The notes below the pieces were generated by a model. That model did not search any database. It was not told where the DNA came from and was given only the letters and a program-made list of their open reading frames with translations. From an uncultured Oscillospiraceae bacterium (GTDB lineage: Bacteria; Bacillota; Clostridia; Oscillospirales; Acutalibacteraceae), in assembly GCA_900548305.1 (NCBI GenBank), contig URJZ01000001.1:186001-250000 (forward strand): DNA of 64,000 bases, given 5' to 3'. This document shows, piece after piece, positions 8,369 to 16,520 of the stretch. The position numbers and the translations under genes were made by a program. Numbering within the stretch: the first letter of the stretch is position 1; every line of letters begins with the position of its first letter.

Positions 8369-8638
8369 ATGGATTATCGCGATAGATTAAAAGAACTGCG
8401 TATACAAAATAAAAAAGGGCAAAAAGAGATTGCAATTTTATGCGATGTATCTGATTCTACCGTAGGACACTGGGAGAAAAAACGCAGACATATGACAATT
8501 GATTGTTTGATTAAGTTATGTAAGTATTATAACGTCAGCGCCGATTTTATATTAGGATTTTCTGATACTCCAATTCAATTGACCGATTTAAATGTAGATA
8601 CATCCATGGAAATATCACAACAACAGAAAAGTTCCTAA
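8369..8638 (+). CDS. XRE-family transcriptional regulator
   Basis: An 89-residue protein with an HTH_3 domain over about residues 5-65 (turn region CDVSDSTVGHWEKKRR; later helix LIKLCKYYNVSADFILG). The C-terminal ~20 residues are polar and hold no recognisable domain. ATG 8369 follows AAAGAGGTG. It is a single gene, driven by the repeat-borne promoter ending at 8348 and closed by a terminator at 8661. No partner toxin or phage gene is adjacent. The target is unknown. Confidence 0.85.
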   Translation: MDYRDRLKELRIQNKKGQKEIAILCDVSDSTVGHWEKKRRHMTIDCLIKLCKYYNVSADFILGFSDTPIQLTDLNVDTSMEISQQQKSS

Positions 8639-8660
8639 TTCTTTCATAATGTAAGCAACC

Positions 8661-8698
8661 AAAAGAGGTAATTGTAGTTTTACAATTACCTCTTTTTC
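8661..8698 (+). terminator. Terminator after the XRE gene
   Basis: AAGAGGTAATTGTA and its complement around GTTT, followed by TTTTTC. Confidence 0.85.
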
Positions 8699-9221
8699 AA
8701 TATCCGAGAATCCCTTGTCTTATATTTCTTATTTAAAAAGTCTATAAAATAATCTATATCTACAATTCATAGTATCAGTATTTTTCAACCATTATATATT
8801 GAATTTTTCACTATTGTATTTTTAATAGAACTTCTCCTATAAATATCATAACTTTCATTAGCTTCATTAAGTTACGTTTATATAACGTATTTCATTAAAA
8901 AACATATGCCAAAGTCAAATAAAATACATTATCTCGACGCAGAAATTCAACATAAAGGAAATTATTTGTGGAAAGAACAAAAATATTATCAGCAGCAACT
9001 TCAAAATTTATAGAACGAAAAAGAATTTGGCACAAAACCAGCTAGATATTAATACACAAACTACAAATGCAAATATTGATTAAACAAATGATTCTTAAAA
9101 TAGAACATAATTTCAAATTTGCAGCCAACTATGAACCAACATATTTCTGTTTGATATTTGAAATTGATTTAAAAGATATATTAGGTCATTTTTATGACGA
9201 ACATAAAATACAAATATAAAG
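8699..9221. other. Gene-free stretch, possible remnants
   Basis: About 520 bases with no supported gene. A 35-codon frame from ATG 8907 (MPKSNKIHYLDAEIQ...) has no ribosome site and stops; further short frames follow before the terminator at 9222. This could be a decayed gene, but no family is recognised. Confidence 0.4.
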
Positions 9222-9257
9222 AAAAAAGAGGGACATTTTCATTCGCCCCTCTTTTTA
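9222..9257. terminator. Terminator after the gene at 9263-9778
   Basis: AAAAGAGGG and CCCTCTTTT arms around a ~14-base loop with A- and T-runs on the two sides; usable in both directions, most relevant to the minus-strand gene ending at 9263. Confidence 0.7.
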
Positions 9258-9262
9258 TTTCA

Positions 9263-9778
9263 TTATTTTTTGATATTGCGGTAATATTTTTCATTCAAAA
9301 TACGTTTGCCTTTTGGCGTCATTGGTTTTCGCTCATATCTCTTTTTGCCGGTTCCTCCTGTTGGAGTTTTTCTGGTTGCCGCCACAATTACTACAACAAT
9401 AATTAAAATACCAATTGCAATACAAATCCAAAATACAATTCCCAACCAAGTCTGTGTGTTATTGGATGGCGTTACATCGGTTCCCTTTGAAATAATACCT
9501 GCAACCTCGCTTCCGACCGAAACTTCCGGAAGAGAAATCTCACTATTTTGAGAAATGCTGCTATCTTGTGAGGCTAACTTCTCAGATGAAGCAGACGTTG
9601 TTTCATCACTACCGGTTTCCAAAGTTCCTGATACATTTTGCTGCGAACCGACACCGGACTGCTCTGAACTTCCGGTTGTTCCATCGCTCTGCGTCTGCAT
9701 TGCAAATATCGGTAAACTCATAAACGAAAGCAACAGCATAAACATTAGAATAGATACAATCCCTCTGGCTAATTTCAT
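9263..9778 (-). CDS. Membrane-anchored Ser/Thr-rich surface protein
   Basis: A 171-residue protein with a signal peptide (hydrophobic core IVSILMFMLLLSFMSL, cleavage likely near IFAMQ), a ~90-residue low-complexity Ser/Thr/Gly/Glu region, one transmembrane helix (WLGIVFWICIAIGILIIVVV) and a strongly basic cytoplasmic tail (KKRYERKPMTPKGKR). No enzymatic domain is visible. The N-out, C-in plan resembles the partial protein at 1-337. ATG 9778 follows GATGAGGAAT. Function unknown; it is a probable single gene with a terminator at 9222. Confidence 0.75.
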   Translation of the reverse strand: MKLARGIVSILMFMLLLSFMSLPIFAMQTQSDGTTGSSEQSGVGSQQNVSGTLETGSDETTSASSEKLASQDSSISQNSEISLPEVSVGSEVAGIISKGTDVTPSNNTQTWLGIVFWICIAIGILIIVVVIVAATRKTPTGGTGKKRYERKPMTPKGKRILNEKYYRNIKK

Positions 9779-9926
9779 TTATATTCCTCATCACTTATCT
9801 GGTGTTATACTTTTGTGCATAAATACTTTTTCTATTATAACAGATTATAGCAAAAAATTTGACACATTCCTTTAATTTTCTTTGAACAATTACAAATATA
9901 TTGCAAAGAGGATATTCGTATATTAC

Positions 9927-11060
9927 CTACATAAGCGATTCTAGCGTTTTTACCAGTGCATCTCCAAATAGCTGCCCCGAATATTTTACTTCATCAATGG
10001 TATTTACCTCTGTACCAAACTCTACCAACAATGAACCATGTGTAGCATTCATGTTATAGCGACTATTTGTAAAATTGAGAGGACGAATAAAAGATTGTTC
10101 CATATTTGCACAGTTTTGCTGCAACCGTAATGCTAAACGTAAATTTAATTCCCAATCTGGAAAACCCAAGGAACCATCGCCATCATAACCAGATAAAATC
10201 ATAATTTGTGCTGCTTTTCTGCCATTAATCACAGTTGTAGGTTTGATTCGTGTAGACTCTCCTCCCAATGCGTCTCGGTGAACGTCTATTGTAACTTGAA
10301 TAGTTGGATTTTCACTTAAATTACGTTGAATGGTTTCCCATGAGCGATTATACGCGCCTGTATAAGGATCATCATGAATTGTTGTATCATGTATAACGCC
10401 TATACCTGCCTCCTCCAGTTTCTTTGTAATTTCATTGCCCACCGCAATTACATTTAAATTCTCGTCCCTGGAGCGCGTTTCTAAACTGGAGTAAAAATTA
10501 GGCATTTCCGTCTTTAAAAAAGATTCACCTGTATGCGTATGATAAATCAATACTTGCGGCGTTCCATCTTTTTTAATTTTCACATCGGGTGAAAGGCCTA
10601 ATTCTTGTGCAATATCCAGTTCATAATCTGTATCGTTGCGAACTGTAATATTCTCATACTTTAATCCTACATTTGCAATCTGCATTTCATTAATCGGATA
10701 TGCTGTTCCTTCATATACCGTATTATCCGGTTCTGGAGGCACATATGCTTCCGAGGATGGTTGCCCTGGTGCTTCTTCTGATGTAACAGCACTTTCCGTA
10801 ATCTCTGGTACAGAAGATGCTTGAGAAACCATTTCTTCTACTTCTGACACGCTGAAGTATGCATCATCATATCCGTTTTTTATCACCTCTACAGCTCCAT
10901 CAGGCATAATAAACCCTGCAGCTGTTAACGCTGTATTGTTCTGGTTAGACAACAAAGTTGGTACAAGGCGAATAGAAAAACAGGCTACTGCTACGATGGT
11001 AACCAAAACAGAACCTACCCGCAGCAACAGTTTTCTTCCGCGTTTTGTTTCTATGACCAT
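9927..11060 (-). CDS. spoIIP: Stage II sporulation protein P
   Basis: SpoIIP is the cell-wall amidase/endopeptidase of the SpoIID-SpoIIM-SpoIIP complex that drives engulfment of the forespore. The 377-residue product has one N-terminal membrane helix (about residues 10-30), a Ser/Pro/Glu-rich linker, and the amidase domain with the zinc-site motifs IYHTHTGESF and TIDVHRDALGG and a late TEVNT segment. ATG 11060 follows GGGAGG; a GTG at 11084 is less likely. It lies downstream of gpr in the same direction, as in Bacillus (gpr-spoIIP), so forespore-linked co-expression is expected. Confidence 0.93.
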   Translation of the reverse strand: MVIETKRGRKLLLRVGSVLVTIVAVACFSIRLVPTLLSNQNNTALTAAGFIMPDGAVEVIKNGYDDAYFSVSEVEEMVSQASSVPEITESAVTSEEAPGQPSSEAYVPPEPDNTVYEGTAYPINEMQIANVGLKYENITVRNDTDYELDIAQELGLSPDVKIKKDGTPQVLIYHTHTGESFLKTEMPNFYSSLETRSRDENLNVIAVGNEITKKLEEAGIGVIHDTTIHDDPYTGAYNRSWETIQRNLSENPTIQVTIDVHRDALGGESTRIKPTTVINGRKAAQIMILSGYDGDGSLGFPDWELNLRLALRLQQNCANMEQSFIRPLNFTNSRYNMNATHGSLLVEFGTEVNTIDEVKYSGQLFGDALVKTLESLM

Positions 11061-11201
11061 AAACAACCTCCCGAAGTGTTTCACTACAACCGCCTACCTC
11101 CTATTTTTATACATTCCTGCTCTGCTAATCTTCTACTATTCTTTGTTCCTATCATTATATTCATATCTTTAGATAAAATATGGCAGTTTGTGTCGAGACT
11201 T

Positions 11202-12095
11202 TTATTTTGTTAACAACTCAAAGTCATTGACGGTGAAACAAGGATTTAATGCGGCATTAATTGCCATACCAATCATTCTGGCTCCGCGTTGTATCAATAA
11301 ATCAATTTCTCTGGGGGTAACAAACATAGCAGCTCCGTTTGGGTTTACCATGTCCCTAAGTTTCTCTTTTTCTTCATCTGTTACATATTCTCCTCCAAGT
11401 AAATCCACAGCAACTGTTTCAGCATCTACTACTGTAGGTACCCCAATAGATATCACTGGAACACCCAATAGCGCTTGATCTATTTGCGGTCTACGATTTC
11501 CAACACCTGCTCCCGGTGCAATTCCCGCCGTACTGATTTGCACTGTTTTTCCCAATCTTTCTAAACTTCTGGCAGCCATTGCGTCAATTACAATCACTGC
11601 TTTGGCTTTTAATTGCTGTGTTAAGCCTTTTAAAATTTCTGCTGTTTCCATTCCTGTATTCCCCAATACATCTGTGCTTACAGCCGCTACCGAACGTAGT
11701 TCAGATATACCTGTAATGCGCTCCAATTCCTTTTTGACATGGCGAGTTGCCAATATTTGTGAAATTACTTTTTCTCCCAAGGCATCCGGAGTAATTGCAG
11801 CATTCCCCAAACCTGCTACCAACACTTCTCCTTTTTCAGGCAAAAGAGGTTTGATTTCATCTGAAACTACTTGTAAGAATTGATCGTTTTCATCTAATAC
11901 ATCACTGAAAGGAGGCATTTCAATAGTAATATAGTCTCCTGGCTCCATGCCTGTATCTTGTATATGACACGGAACCGTGATATGACTAATTTTACATCGA
12001 TTCTTCTCTTTAATTTTACAAGGTACATCCAATAATTCGGATTGTCCGCCTTCTTTTAATTCCAATGCTAAGTCTGTACGAAAAAACATTTGCAA
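11202..12095 (-). CDS. gpr: Germination protease GPR
   Basis: GPR degrades the small acid-soluble proteins of the spore core at germination and is made as a zymogen in the forespore. The 297-residue product begins with a short propeptide-like segment (FRTDLALEL) and contains VAGLGN, STDVLGNTGMET, VIDAMAARS, GAGVGNRR and SIGVPTVVDAETV, all typical of peptidase family A25. The start is TTG 12095 or ATG 12089; both follow AAAGGAG. The gene is divergent from rpsT and precedes spoIIP, the conserved rpsT/gpr/spoIIP neighbourhood of spore-forming Firmicutes. Confidence 0.93.
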   Translation of the reverse strand: MQMFFRTDLALELKEGGQSELLDVPCKIKEKNRCKISHITVPCHIQDTGMEPGDYITIEMPPFSDVLDENDQFLQVVSDEIKPLLPEKGEVLVAGLGNAAITPDALGEKVISQILATRHVKKELERITGISELRSVAAVSTDVLGNTGMETAEILKGLTQQLKAKAVIVIDAMAARSLERLGKTVQISTAGIAPGAGVGNRRPQIDQALLGVPVISIGVPTVVDAETVAVDLLGGEYVTDEEKEKLRDMVNPNGAAMFVTPREIDLLIQRGARMIGMAINAALNPCFTVNDFELLTK

Positions 12096-12157
12096 TCTGA
12101 CTCCTTTTCTGTTATAATCATTCTGTTAAAAAATCTATGGATAAACGCAAAAATATA

Positions 12158-12186
12158 TTGCTTTTTTATCATGTCCATGTTATTAT
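12158..12186 (+). promoter_or_regulatory. Promoter of rpsT
   Basis: -35 TTGCTT (12158-12163), 17-base spacer, -10 TATTAT (12181-12186) preceded by TGT (extended -10 form), about 40 bases before the rpsT start. Confidence 0.6.
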
Positions 12187-12223
12187 TATCTGTACGTGAA
12201 CAAATATATAAGGAGGTGGAATT

Positions 12224-12487
12224 ATGCCTAACATTAAATCCGCAAAAAAACGCGTAAAAGTGATTGCTACTAAAACTCTTAGAAATAAAGCAATTAACAC
12301 AGCTTTGAAAACTGATATTAAAAAAGCAAACATTGCACTTGAAAATAAAGACGCAAATACAGCTGAGGCTGTTAAAGTTGCAATCAGAGCAATTGATAAA
12401 GCTACTGCAAAAGGTATTCTTCATAAGAATACTGCTGCCAGAAAAAAATCTGCGCTTGCACAAAAGCTTAACGCTGTTAACGCATAA
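12224..12487 (+). CDS. rpsT: 30S ribosomal protein S20
   Basis: S20 binds the 16S rRNA 5' domain early in 30S assembly. The 87-residue Lys/Ala-rich helical protein starts MPNIKSAKKRVKV and has the typical internal AIDKATAKGILHKNTAARKK. ATG 12224 follows AAGGAGGTG. It has its own promoter (12158-12186) and terminator (12504-12531), and is divergent from gpr as in other spore formers. Confidence 0.97.
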   Translation: MPNIKSAKKRVKVIATKTLRNKAINTALKTDIKKANIALENKDANTAEAVKVAIRAIDKATAKGILHKNTAARKKSALAQKLNAVNA

Positions 12488-12503
12488 TTGCTATGCATAA
12501 CAC

Positions 12504-12531
12504 AAAAGCAGAGCCGAGGGCTCTGCTTTTT
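12504..12531 (+). terminator. Terminator after rpsT
   Basis: AAAAGCAGAGCC, loop GAG, GGCTCTGC, then TTTTT. Confidence 0.92.
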
Positions 12532-12651
12532 GCATTTTCTAGCGTTTCATCATAACATTTCTCCTTTTGGAAATATCAAAGACTACAGCAAAGCCTAAAA
12601 GTTTCCTAGTTTTTACTTCCTTTTTTCTCCATGACAAATTGTGCGGATAGG

Positions 12652-12680
12652 TTGACTTTTTCAATTTTTTTGGGTATCAT
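12652..12680 (+). promoter_or_regulatory. Promoter of the small membrane peptide gene
   Basis: -35 TTGACT (12652-12657), 17-base spacer, -10 TATCAT (12675-12680), 40 bases before the ATG at 12721. Confidence 0.6.
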
Positions 12681-12720
12681 ATATTCAAACACAGATTTAA
12701 TCATTGGAGGTGCTCTATAA

Positions 12721-12873
12721 ATGAAACATTGCAATAAATTTCGCTGGCTAATCGGAATTCTATCTTTGGCAGCTGTTGTTGCGGCAACTGTAGCAGCTGT
12801 AGTAGTTTATCTTGAAAAGAAAAAGAAAGACGAAGAGGATCTTGAGCACTATTTAGATTGCTCTATCCAGTAA
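12721..12873 (+). CDS. 50-residue single-span membrane peptide
   Basis: A short gene with a full set of signals: sigma-A-like promoter at 12652, GGAGGTG six bases before the ATG, and a terminator at 12889. The product starts MKHCNKFRWL, has one Ala/Val-rich transmembrane segment (about residues 11-30, GILSLAAVVAATVAAVVV), then a charged tail (EKKKKDEEDLEHYLDCSIQ). The basic N-terminus suggests N-in, C-out if uncleaved. Cys4 and Cys47 flank the helix. No family is recognised. It lies between rpsT and spoVAE, but there is no direct evidence of a spore role. Confidence 0.7.
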   Translation: MKHCNKFRWLIGILSLAAVVAATVAAVVVYLEKKKKDEEDLEHYLDCSIQ

Positions 12874-12888
12874 TCTATAAAAAACAAT

Positions 12889-12919
12889 GCGAGTAGGTAC
12901 TATATGCCTACTCGCTTTT
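12889..12919. terminator. Terminator shared by the 50-residue peptide gene and spoVAE
   Basis: GCGAGTAGG and CCTACTCGC arms around TACTATATG, with TTTT on the plus side and A-rich DNA on the other; both convergent genes end here. Confidence 0.85.
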
Positions 12920-12923
12920 GTTT

Positions 12924-13280
12924 TTATCCTTTATCTGATGGTTTTGCACATAGTGCTGCAATATAGCCAAAAAATACTGCTGCGCCAATTCCGGCAGCGG
13001 CAGCTGTAACACCACCTGTAAAAGCCCCCAGAAAACCTAAGCTTTCTACAGCTTCCTTCGTACCTTTTGCAAGTGTATATCCAAAACCTGTCAATGGTAC
13101 CGTAGCACCTGCCCCGGCGAAGTTAACCAATGGTTCGTACAAACCAACCGCTGTTAGAAATACCCCCAAAGTAACAAAAAGAACTAAAATTCTAGCAGGT
13201 GTTAATTTTGTAAAGTCAATTAATAGCTGGCCAACTACACAAATAAGTCCTCCAACAATAAATGCAATTAAGAATTCCAT
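12924..13280 (-). CDS. spoVAE: Stage V sporulation protein AE (SpoVAEb type)
   Basis: SpoVAE is part of the forespore membrane channel that imports dipicolinic acid and releases it at germination. The 118-residue product has four or so hydrophobic segments and the family motifs GGLICVVGQLLIDFTKLTPAR, FAGAGATVPLTGFG and ESLGFLGAFTGG. ATG 13280 follows GGTGA; a GTG three codons upstream is also open. In most spore formers spoVAC, spoVAD and spoVAE are contiguous. Here spoVAE stands alone on the minus strand, ~6.6 kb from spoVAC. Confidence 0.9.
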   Translation of the reverse strand: MEFLIAFIVGGLICVVGQLLIDFTKLTPARILVLFVTLGVFLTAVGLYEPLVNFAGAGATVPLTGFGYTLAKGTKEAVESLGFLGAFTGGVTAAAAGIGAAVFFGYIAALCAKPSDKG

Positions 13281-13289
13281 AAAATTCAC

Positions 13290-13684
13290 CCCAGTAACTA
13301 TCGTTTCCCTAATAACATATCATTATGCAAGGTCTTCTATAGAAAAAAGGTGCAGTATAGAATGAATCAAAACACGTACAAAAACTTTTTCGATATTGAT
13401 GGAATCTTATTGAATTGTTGTCGCAATAAATATTCACCGCTCTGGAAAACAATTGGCAGGCACAAATCTTTTTAAATAGTTTCTGGATATCTTTGAATGT
13501 GATATCTCTATGAACGGTTTCCGCATTGTTTATAAAGGAGATATGATTTATGGTAGAATTTTCTCGCATAGAGAAACATCTTATTTCATTAAACATTTTG
13601 TAAATACAGAACGGAAGCCTTTTGCCATAGTATAAGTAGCCTTAAAATTGTGTTTGATGAGAATTTTGATAAGAACTATATAAT
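13290..13684. other. Gene-free stretch, probable gene remnant
   Basis: About 390 bases without an intact gene. On the plus strand, interrupted frames with protein-like composition are visible, for example around 13480-13640 (FECDISMNGFRIVYKGDM, then HRETSYFIKHFV). A ribosome site AAAGGAG precedes ATG 13550, which opens only a 17-codon frame. This looks like a decayed gene, family not recognised. Confidence 0.4.
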
Positions 13685-13712
13685 AAAAACGGTACCTAAA
13701 GGTACCGTTTTT
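13685..13712. terminator. Terminator after the TetR gene
   Basis: AAAAACGGTACC, loop TAAA, GGTACCGTTTTT; symmetric A- and T-runs allow use in both directions. Confidence 0.88.
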
Positions 13713-13713
13713 A

Positions 13714-14289
13714 TTATAACTTCAATCTACTGTAATGCACACTTACTACCAAACAAAGCATAAATTTATCCATAATATTTAATGCTTTAAACACTTCATC
13801 AAAAGGATCATCCAAATTTTGTAGTATAGTGTCAAAAACACGGTTCATCGCAAATTCCACCATATTCTCTACATCGTGGTTAATTGGAATATGATCCTTT
13901 TCCAAACGTAATAAAACTTGTTTTTTTACATGGCTATACCATTCTTTTAAAAAGTTCGGATCTCCATACTCACTCATTAAAATAGATACTGTTTTTCTAT
14001 TTTCTTGTACATACTGTGCCAATGCACGGTTATATGCTATTTCATGCGACATGTCTGCTGTATACTTTTTCTCTTCTGTTATTTCTATAATACTTTTTAC
14101 AGTATCATTACCTATTTCATGAATCAATGCCGCTATATTCTCATAATGCACATAAAAACATGCGCGTGAAATGCCTGCTACCTGGATAATTTCTTTTACA
14201 AAAATCTTATTAGCAGGTTTGACATTTGTCAACTCTAAAAATGCTCTTTTAATTTTATTTCTTGTTACTTCAGTACATTTATATTTCAC
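13714..14289 (-). CDS. TetR/AcrR-family transcriptional regulator
   Basis: A 191-residue regulator with an N-terminal TetR HTH at about residues 8-55 (recognition helix in VAGISRACFYVHYENIAAL) and an all-helical ligand domain that resembles the C-terminal domain of DhaS-like regulators. The start is GTG 14289, with GGGGAG 12 bases upstream. A near-palindrome at 14340-14357, 50 bases upstream, is a candidate operator. No transporter or enzyme is adjacent in the same direction, so the regulated gene and ligand are unknown. Confidence 0.83.
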   Translation of the reverse strand: MKYKCTEVTRNKIKRAFLELTNVKPANKIFVKEIIQVAGISRACFYVHYENIAALIHEIGNDTVKSIIEITEEKKYTADMSHEIAYNRALAQYVQENRKTVSILMSEYGDPNFLKEWYSHVKKQVLLRLEKDHIPINHDVENMVEFAMNRVFDTILQNLDDPFDEVFKALNIMDKFMLCLVVSVHYSRLKL

Positions 14290-14332
14290 AGCCCATCAAT
14301 ACTCCCCACTGCCCTCTAGCAATCAATTATAT

Positions 14333-14359
14333 TGACAACATATTCAGTACAGAATATCA
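14333..14359 (+). promoter_or_regulatory. TetR operator-like palindrome within a rightward promoter-like sequence
   Basis: ATATTC and GAATAT (14340-14345, 14352-14357) flank AGTACA, 16 of 18 positions symmetric. The palindrome lies in the spacer between TTGACA (14333-14338) and TATCAA (14356-14361) on the plus strand. It may be the autoregulatory site of the TetR protein. The rightward promoter has no gene in front of it, so the promoter call is weak. Confidence 0.4.
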
Positions 14360-14561
14360 AAAATAAATCTTTAGTTTTTTATTTTGAACAATCCCAAAAC
14401 ATTCTCAATTTACATTGAGCCCCCATATGTTCTAACAGTACCTCATATGTTAATCACAACTAAAAATGCATCATAATACCGATATATACAGAAATTAGAA
14501 TAAACGGATATTATCATAAAACTATGTCTACAATATCATACCAAAATATTTTGATATGATA

Positions 14562-14954
14562 TTAAGAATGAAAATATTTAGATTTTAGAATGCCTTCATT
14601 TAAATACCGTTTCATACCTATTTTGCCTTGTTTGCATTCAAATTTAAGCAGTTTATCCCCACAATACATTAAATATCCCCATTGTTGCTCTTGTACTCTG
14701 CCTTTTATTTTATTATTAACAGCAAACTTCAGCTCAGTTCCGTCTTCTACCAAAAACACTAAAACCATAGCAGTTATTTTTGAATAGATTTTTCCATCGG
14801 GTCCTTCAAATTCTGAACGCTCTGTTTCCGTACGAGCCAATTTTGCACGTACATGCTTAATAACGTTCTTAGAAGATTTCATACGGGCAAAAATAAGAAC
14901 CCCTATTAATCCTACTGCTAACACCGCAATAATCAGTGCATAATACCATTCCAT
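14562..14954 (-). CDS. Membrane-anchored DUF2500-like protein
   Basis: A 130-residue protein with one N-terminal transmembrane helix (WYYALIIAVLAVGLIGVLIF) and a small beta-rich domain that resembles DUF2500 in its spacing (VRAKLARTETE, then KITAMVLVFLVEDGTELKFAV, then GYLMYCGDKLLKFE). The domain call is by eye and tentative. ATG 14954 follows GGGAGGAG; the frame opens five codons earlier. It may be co-transcribed with the gene at 15054. Function unknown. Confidence 0.65.
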   Translation of the reverse strand: MEWYYALIIAVLAVGLIGVLIFARMKSSKNVIKHVRAKLARTETERSEFEGPDGKIYSKITAMVLVFLVEDGTELKFAVNNKIKGRVQEQQWGYLMYCGDKLLKFECKQGKIGMKRYLNEGILKSKYFHS

Positions 14955-15053
14955 TGACACTCCTCCCATATCTCTTAAATCTATCTATATTTTAGCATAC
15001 GAATACGTTTTATACAAGATTCCTGTAAAATATCATATGGAAAATGTTAATTA

Positions 15054-15476
15054 TTAACGATTCAGACGACATTGTTCGACATAAAGCCTCCCCTTTTCGG
15101 TTAACATAACCTGTCCTCGTTTGATATAAGGTATATCAAATAAATAATCCGGATTTTTCTTACCTTCCTCTACTAATTGATGTAATAGCAAAAAAATATC
15201 ACTGGTACTATATATCGTATAATCAGATTGAACGGTAATAAAAACTTTATAGCATATTTCTATATAACCTTTCTCATACAAAGATTGTAAAATGGATGCA
15301 CGCTGTTTGACAACTTCCATGCTATCATGTTTTGTCTCTAAGCGTACATGATTCAATGCTGTTGATATTAAAGAGCGTTCTTTTGAGCTTCTTAACTCCA
15401 ATCTTACGATAGGATAACGAGCACTGTCCGCAATTTGAAAAATAAAATTCTTTTCATCCGATGATAATTGTTGCAT
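15054..15476 (-). CDS. Conserved hypothetical protein, possible winged-helix fold
   Basis: A 140-residue soluble protein, not recognised. The predicted pattern is two N-terminal helices, a helix ending in RASILQSLYEKGYIEICYKV that looks like a winged-helix element, a beta segment (VFITVQSDYTIYSTSD), a further helix and a C-terminal LTEKGRLYVEQCRL. 'Reaches end of chain as winged helix with LTEKGR' is a common form in small MarR-like or PadR-like regulators, but this is inference only. The ribosome site is weak. It lies 100 bases upstream of the DUF2500-like gene on the same strand. Confidence 0.6.
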   Translation of the reverse strand: MQQLSSDEKNFIFQIADSARYPIVRLELRSSKERSLISTALNHVRLETKHDSMEVVKQRASILQSLYEKGYIEICYKVFITVQSDYTIYSTSDIFLLLHQLVEEGKKNPDYLFDIPYIKRGQVMLTEKGRLYVEQCRLNR

Positions 15477-15990
15477 ATATTTTCACACTTTCTCATTTTA
15501 ATAAACTATATTATATCACAGAAAAAATTACAAAGTCATTTCTAACTAAGAAAGGACTAAACTATCCACGTAACACCCAACATTTGGAGCATAAAAAAGT
15601 ATTCCTTTTCATGTTTATTTTGTAGCTATTTTGAAGTTATTATAACATAGATAAAATCTTGGGGTAATATTTTTAGACTAAACATTAAAATATTCTTTCT
15701 ATGATGAAAAGGAAATATGATATCAATGCAACAAGGATGCTTTTACTTTAAAAAATATGCATAAACTTATCATGTTTTTGATTTTGCAAACTGTCAGTTA
15801 ACATATAAATAATGTAAACAAAACATATATTCTCAATAATATGAATGAAATAATTCAAATCCTGTAAAATATTGATGATTACAAGTATTATTGCATGAAA
15901 TATCATTCTACTTTTTTCTCAATAATAAAATAGATACTCTTTGTAAAAAATGAATTGTGAGAAATATTAAAAATATTTTCTAAATTTTTG
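15477..15990. other. AT-rich gene-free stretch
   Basis: Very AT-rich spacer of ~510 bases between the gene at 15054-15476 and the promoter at 15991. No coding frame, tRNA or clear repeat was seen. Confidence 0.5.
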
Positions 15991-16019
15991 TTGACTTTGT
16001 TACGATTCTAGTCTATAAT
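15991..16019 (+). promoter_or_regulatory. Strong sigma-A promoter of the mini-locus
   Basis: -35 TTGACT (15991-15996), exactly 17 bases, -10 TATAAT (16014-16019). It points right, away from any ordinary gene, towards the hairpin-rich region and the tiny frame at 16222. Confidence 0.75.
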
Positions 16020-16025
16020 GAAATT

Positions 16026-16310
16026 CATAGTAATAAACAAGAATATATTCTTTTCTTAAAAAAATATAAAATTGTATATATTTAGACGGGTATGATATTC
16101 TTTTTATTATTTTTATAATCAAATTTATTTTTGCAAGTAAATATAAGTTAACTTGCAAATTCGCACTTCCTTTTAGCGCTTATTAATAATGTAAGCGTTA
16201 AAAGGAGGTACGAACAGTATCATGCAATATTGCTGGTATCCTCCTTACTGTGATAACGTGCGTGTATCTTGAAAGTTTTGTTTTGACAACATCAAAACAA
16301 AACCGGTTTT
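16026..16310 (+). ncRNA. Candidate structured transcript carrying a tiny reading frame
   Basis: Four hairpins follow the promoter. H1: TTTGCAAGT/ACTTGCAAA (16130-16138, 16151-16159). H2: TTTTAGCGCTTA/TAAGCGTTAAAA (16171-16182, 16192-16203). H3: AAGGAGG/CCTCCTT (16202-16208, 16240-16246). H4: GTTTTGTTTTGA/TCAAAACAAAAC (16275-16286, 16292-16303), then CGGTTTTATT, a possible terminator. H3 pairs the ribosome site of the frame at 16222 with its own codons. No known RNA family is recognised; transcript ends are inferred from the promoter and H4. Confidence 0.5.
16222..16272 (+). CDS. 16-residue Cys/Trp/Tyr/Pro-rich peptide (candidate)
   Basis: The frame reads MQYCWYPPYCDNVRVS and stops at TGA 16270-16272. 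AAAGGAGG (16201-16208) lies 13 bases before the ATG, longer than ideal. The stop codon is 2 bases before the H4 hairpin, so the frame, its ribosome site and a terminator-like element form a compact unit behind the promoter at 15991. The Pro-Pro-Tyr codons (CCTCCTT) are the exact complement of the ribosome site, so translation may be self-limiting. Alternatives are a leader peptide without a downstream operon, or a chance frame inside an sRNA. No homologue is recognised. Confidence 0.4.
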   Translation: MQYCWYPPYCDNVRVS

Positions 16311-16473
16311 ATTCCGTTGAACACAATAATATTTCAATTATTTTGTACTCTCTCCCATTTTTCTCTCTCATTTAAATAAATACAAAATAGTGAAATTGCA
16401 CATCTCAGATACGCATGTAGATCCCTTTTCATGATTACTCCTAAATCGCTCTGTCGAAAATTTTGAAAACGGG

Positions 16474-16511
16474 AAAAAAGACCTACCTATAAACAGGTAG
16501 GTCTTTTTTTA
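16474..16511. terminator. Terminator after the phosphohexomutase gene
   Basis: AAGACCTACCT and AGGTAGGTCTT around ATAAAC, with A- and T-runs on both sides; bidirectional. Confidence 0.9.
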
Positions 16512-16520
16512 TGCTAAAAC

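Noticed and set aside
12068..12463. 131-codon frame antisense to rpsT
   Set aside because: It fully overlaps S20 on the other strand, is Phe/Cys/Asn-rich and has no family match by eye.
15540..16520. Known RNA families (6S RNA, tmRNA, RNase P, SRP RNA, T-box) in the 1-kb gap
   Set aside because: None of the conserved cores of these RNAs was recognised; the hairpin series remains unassigned.
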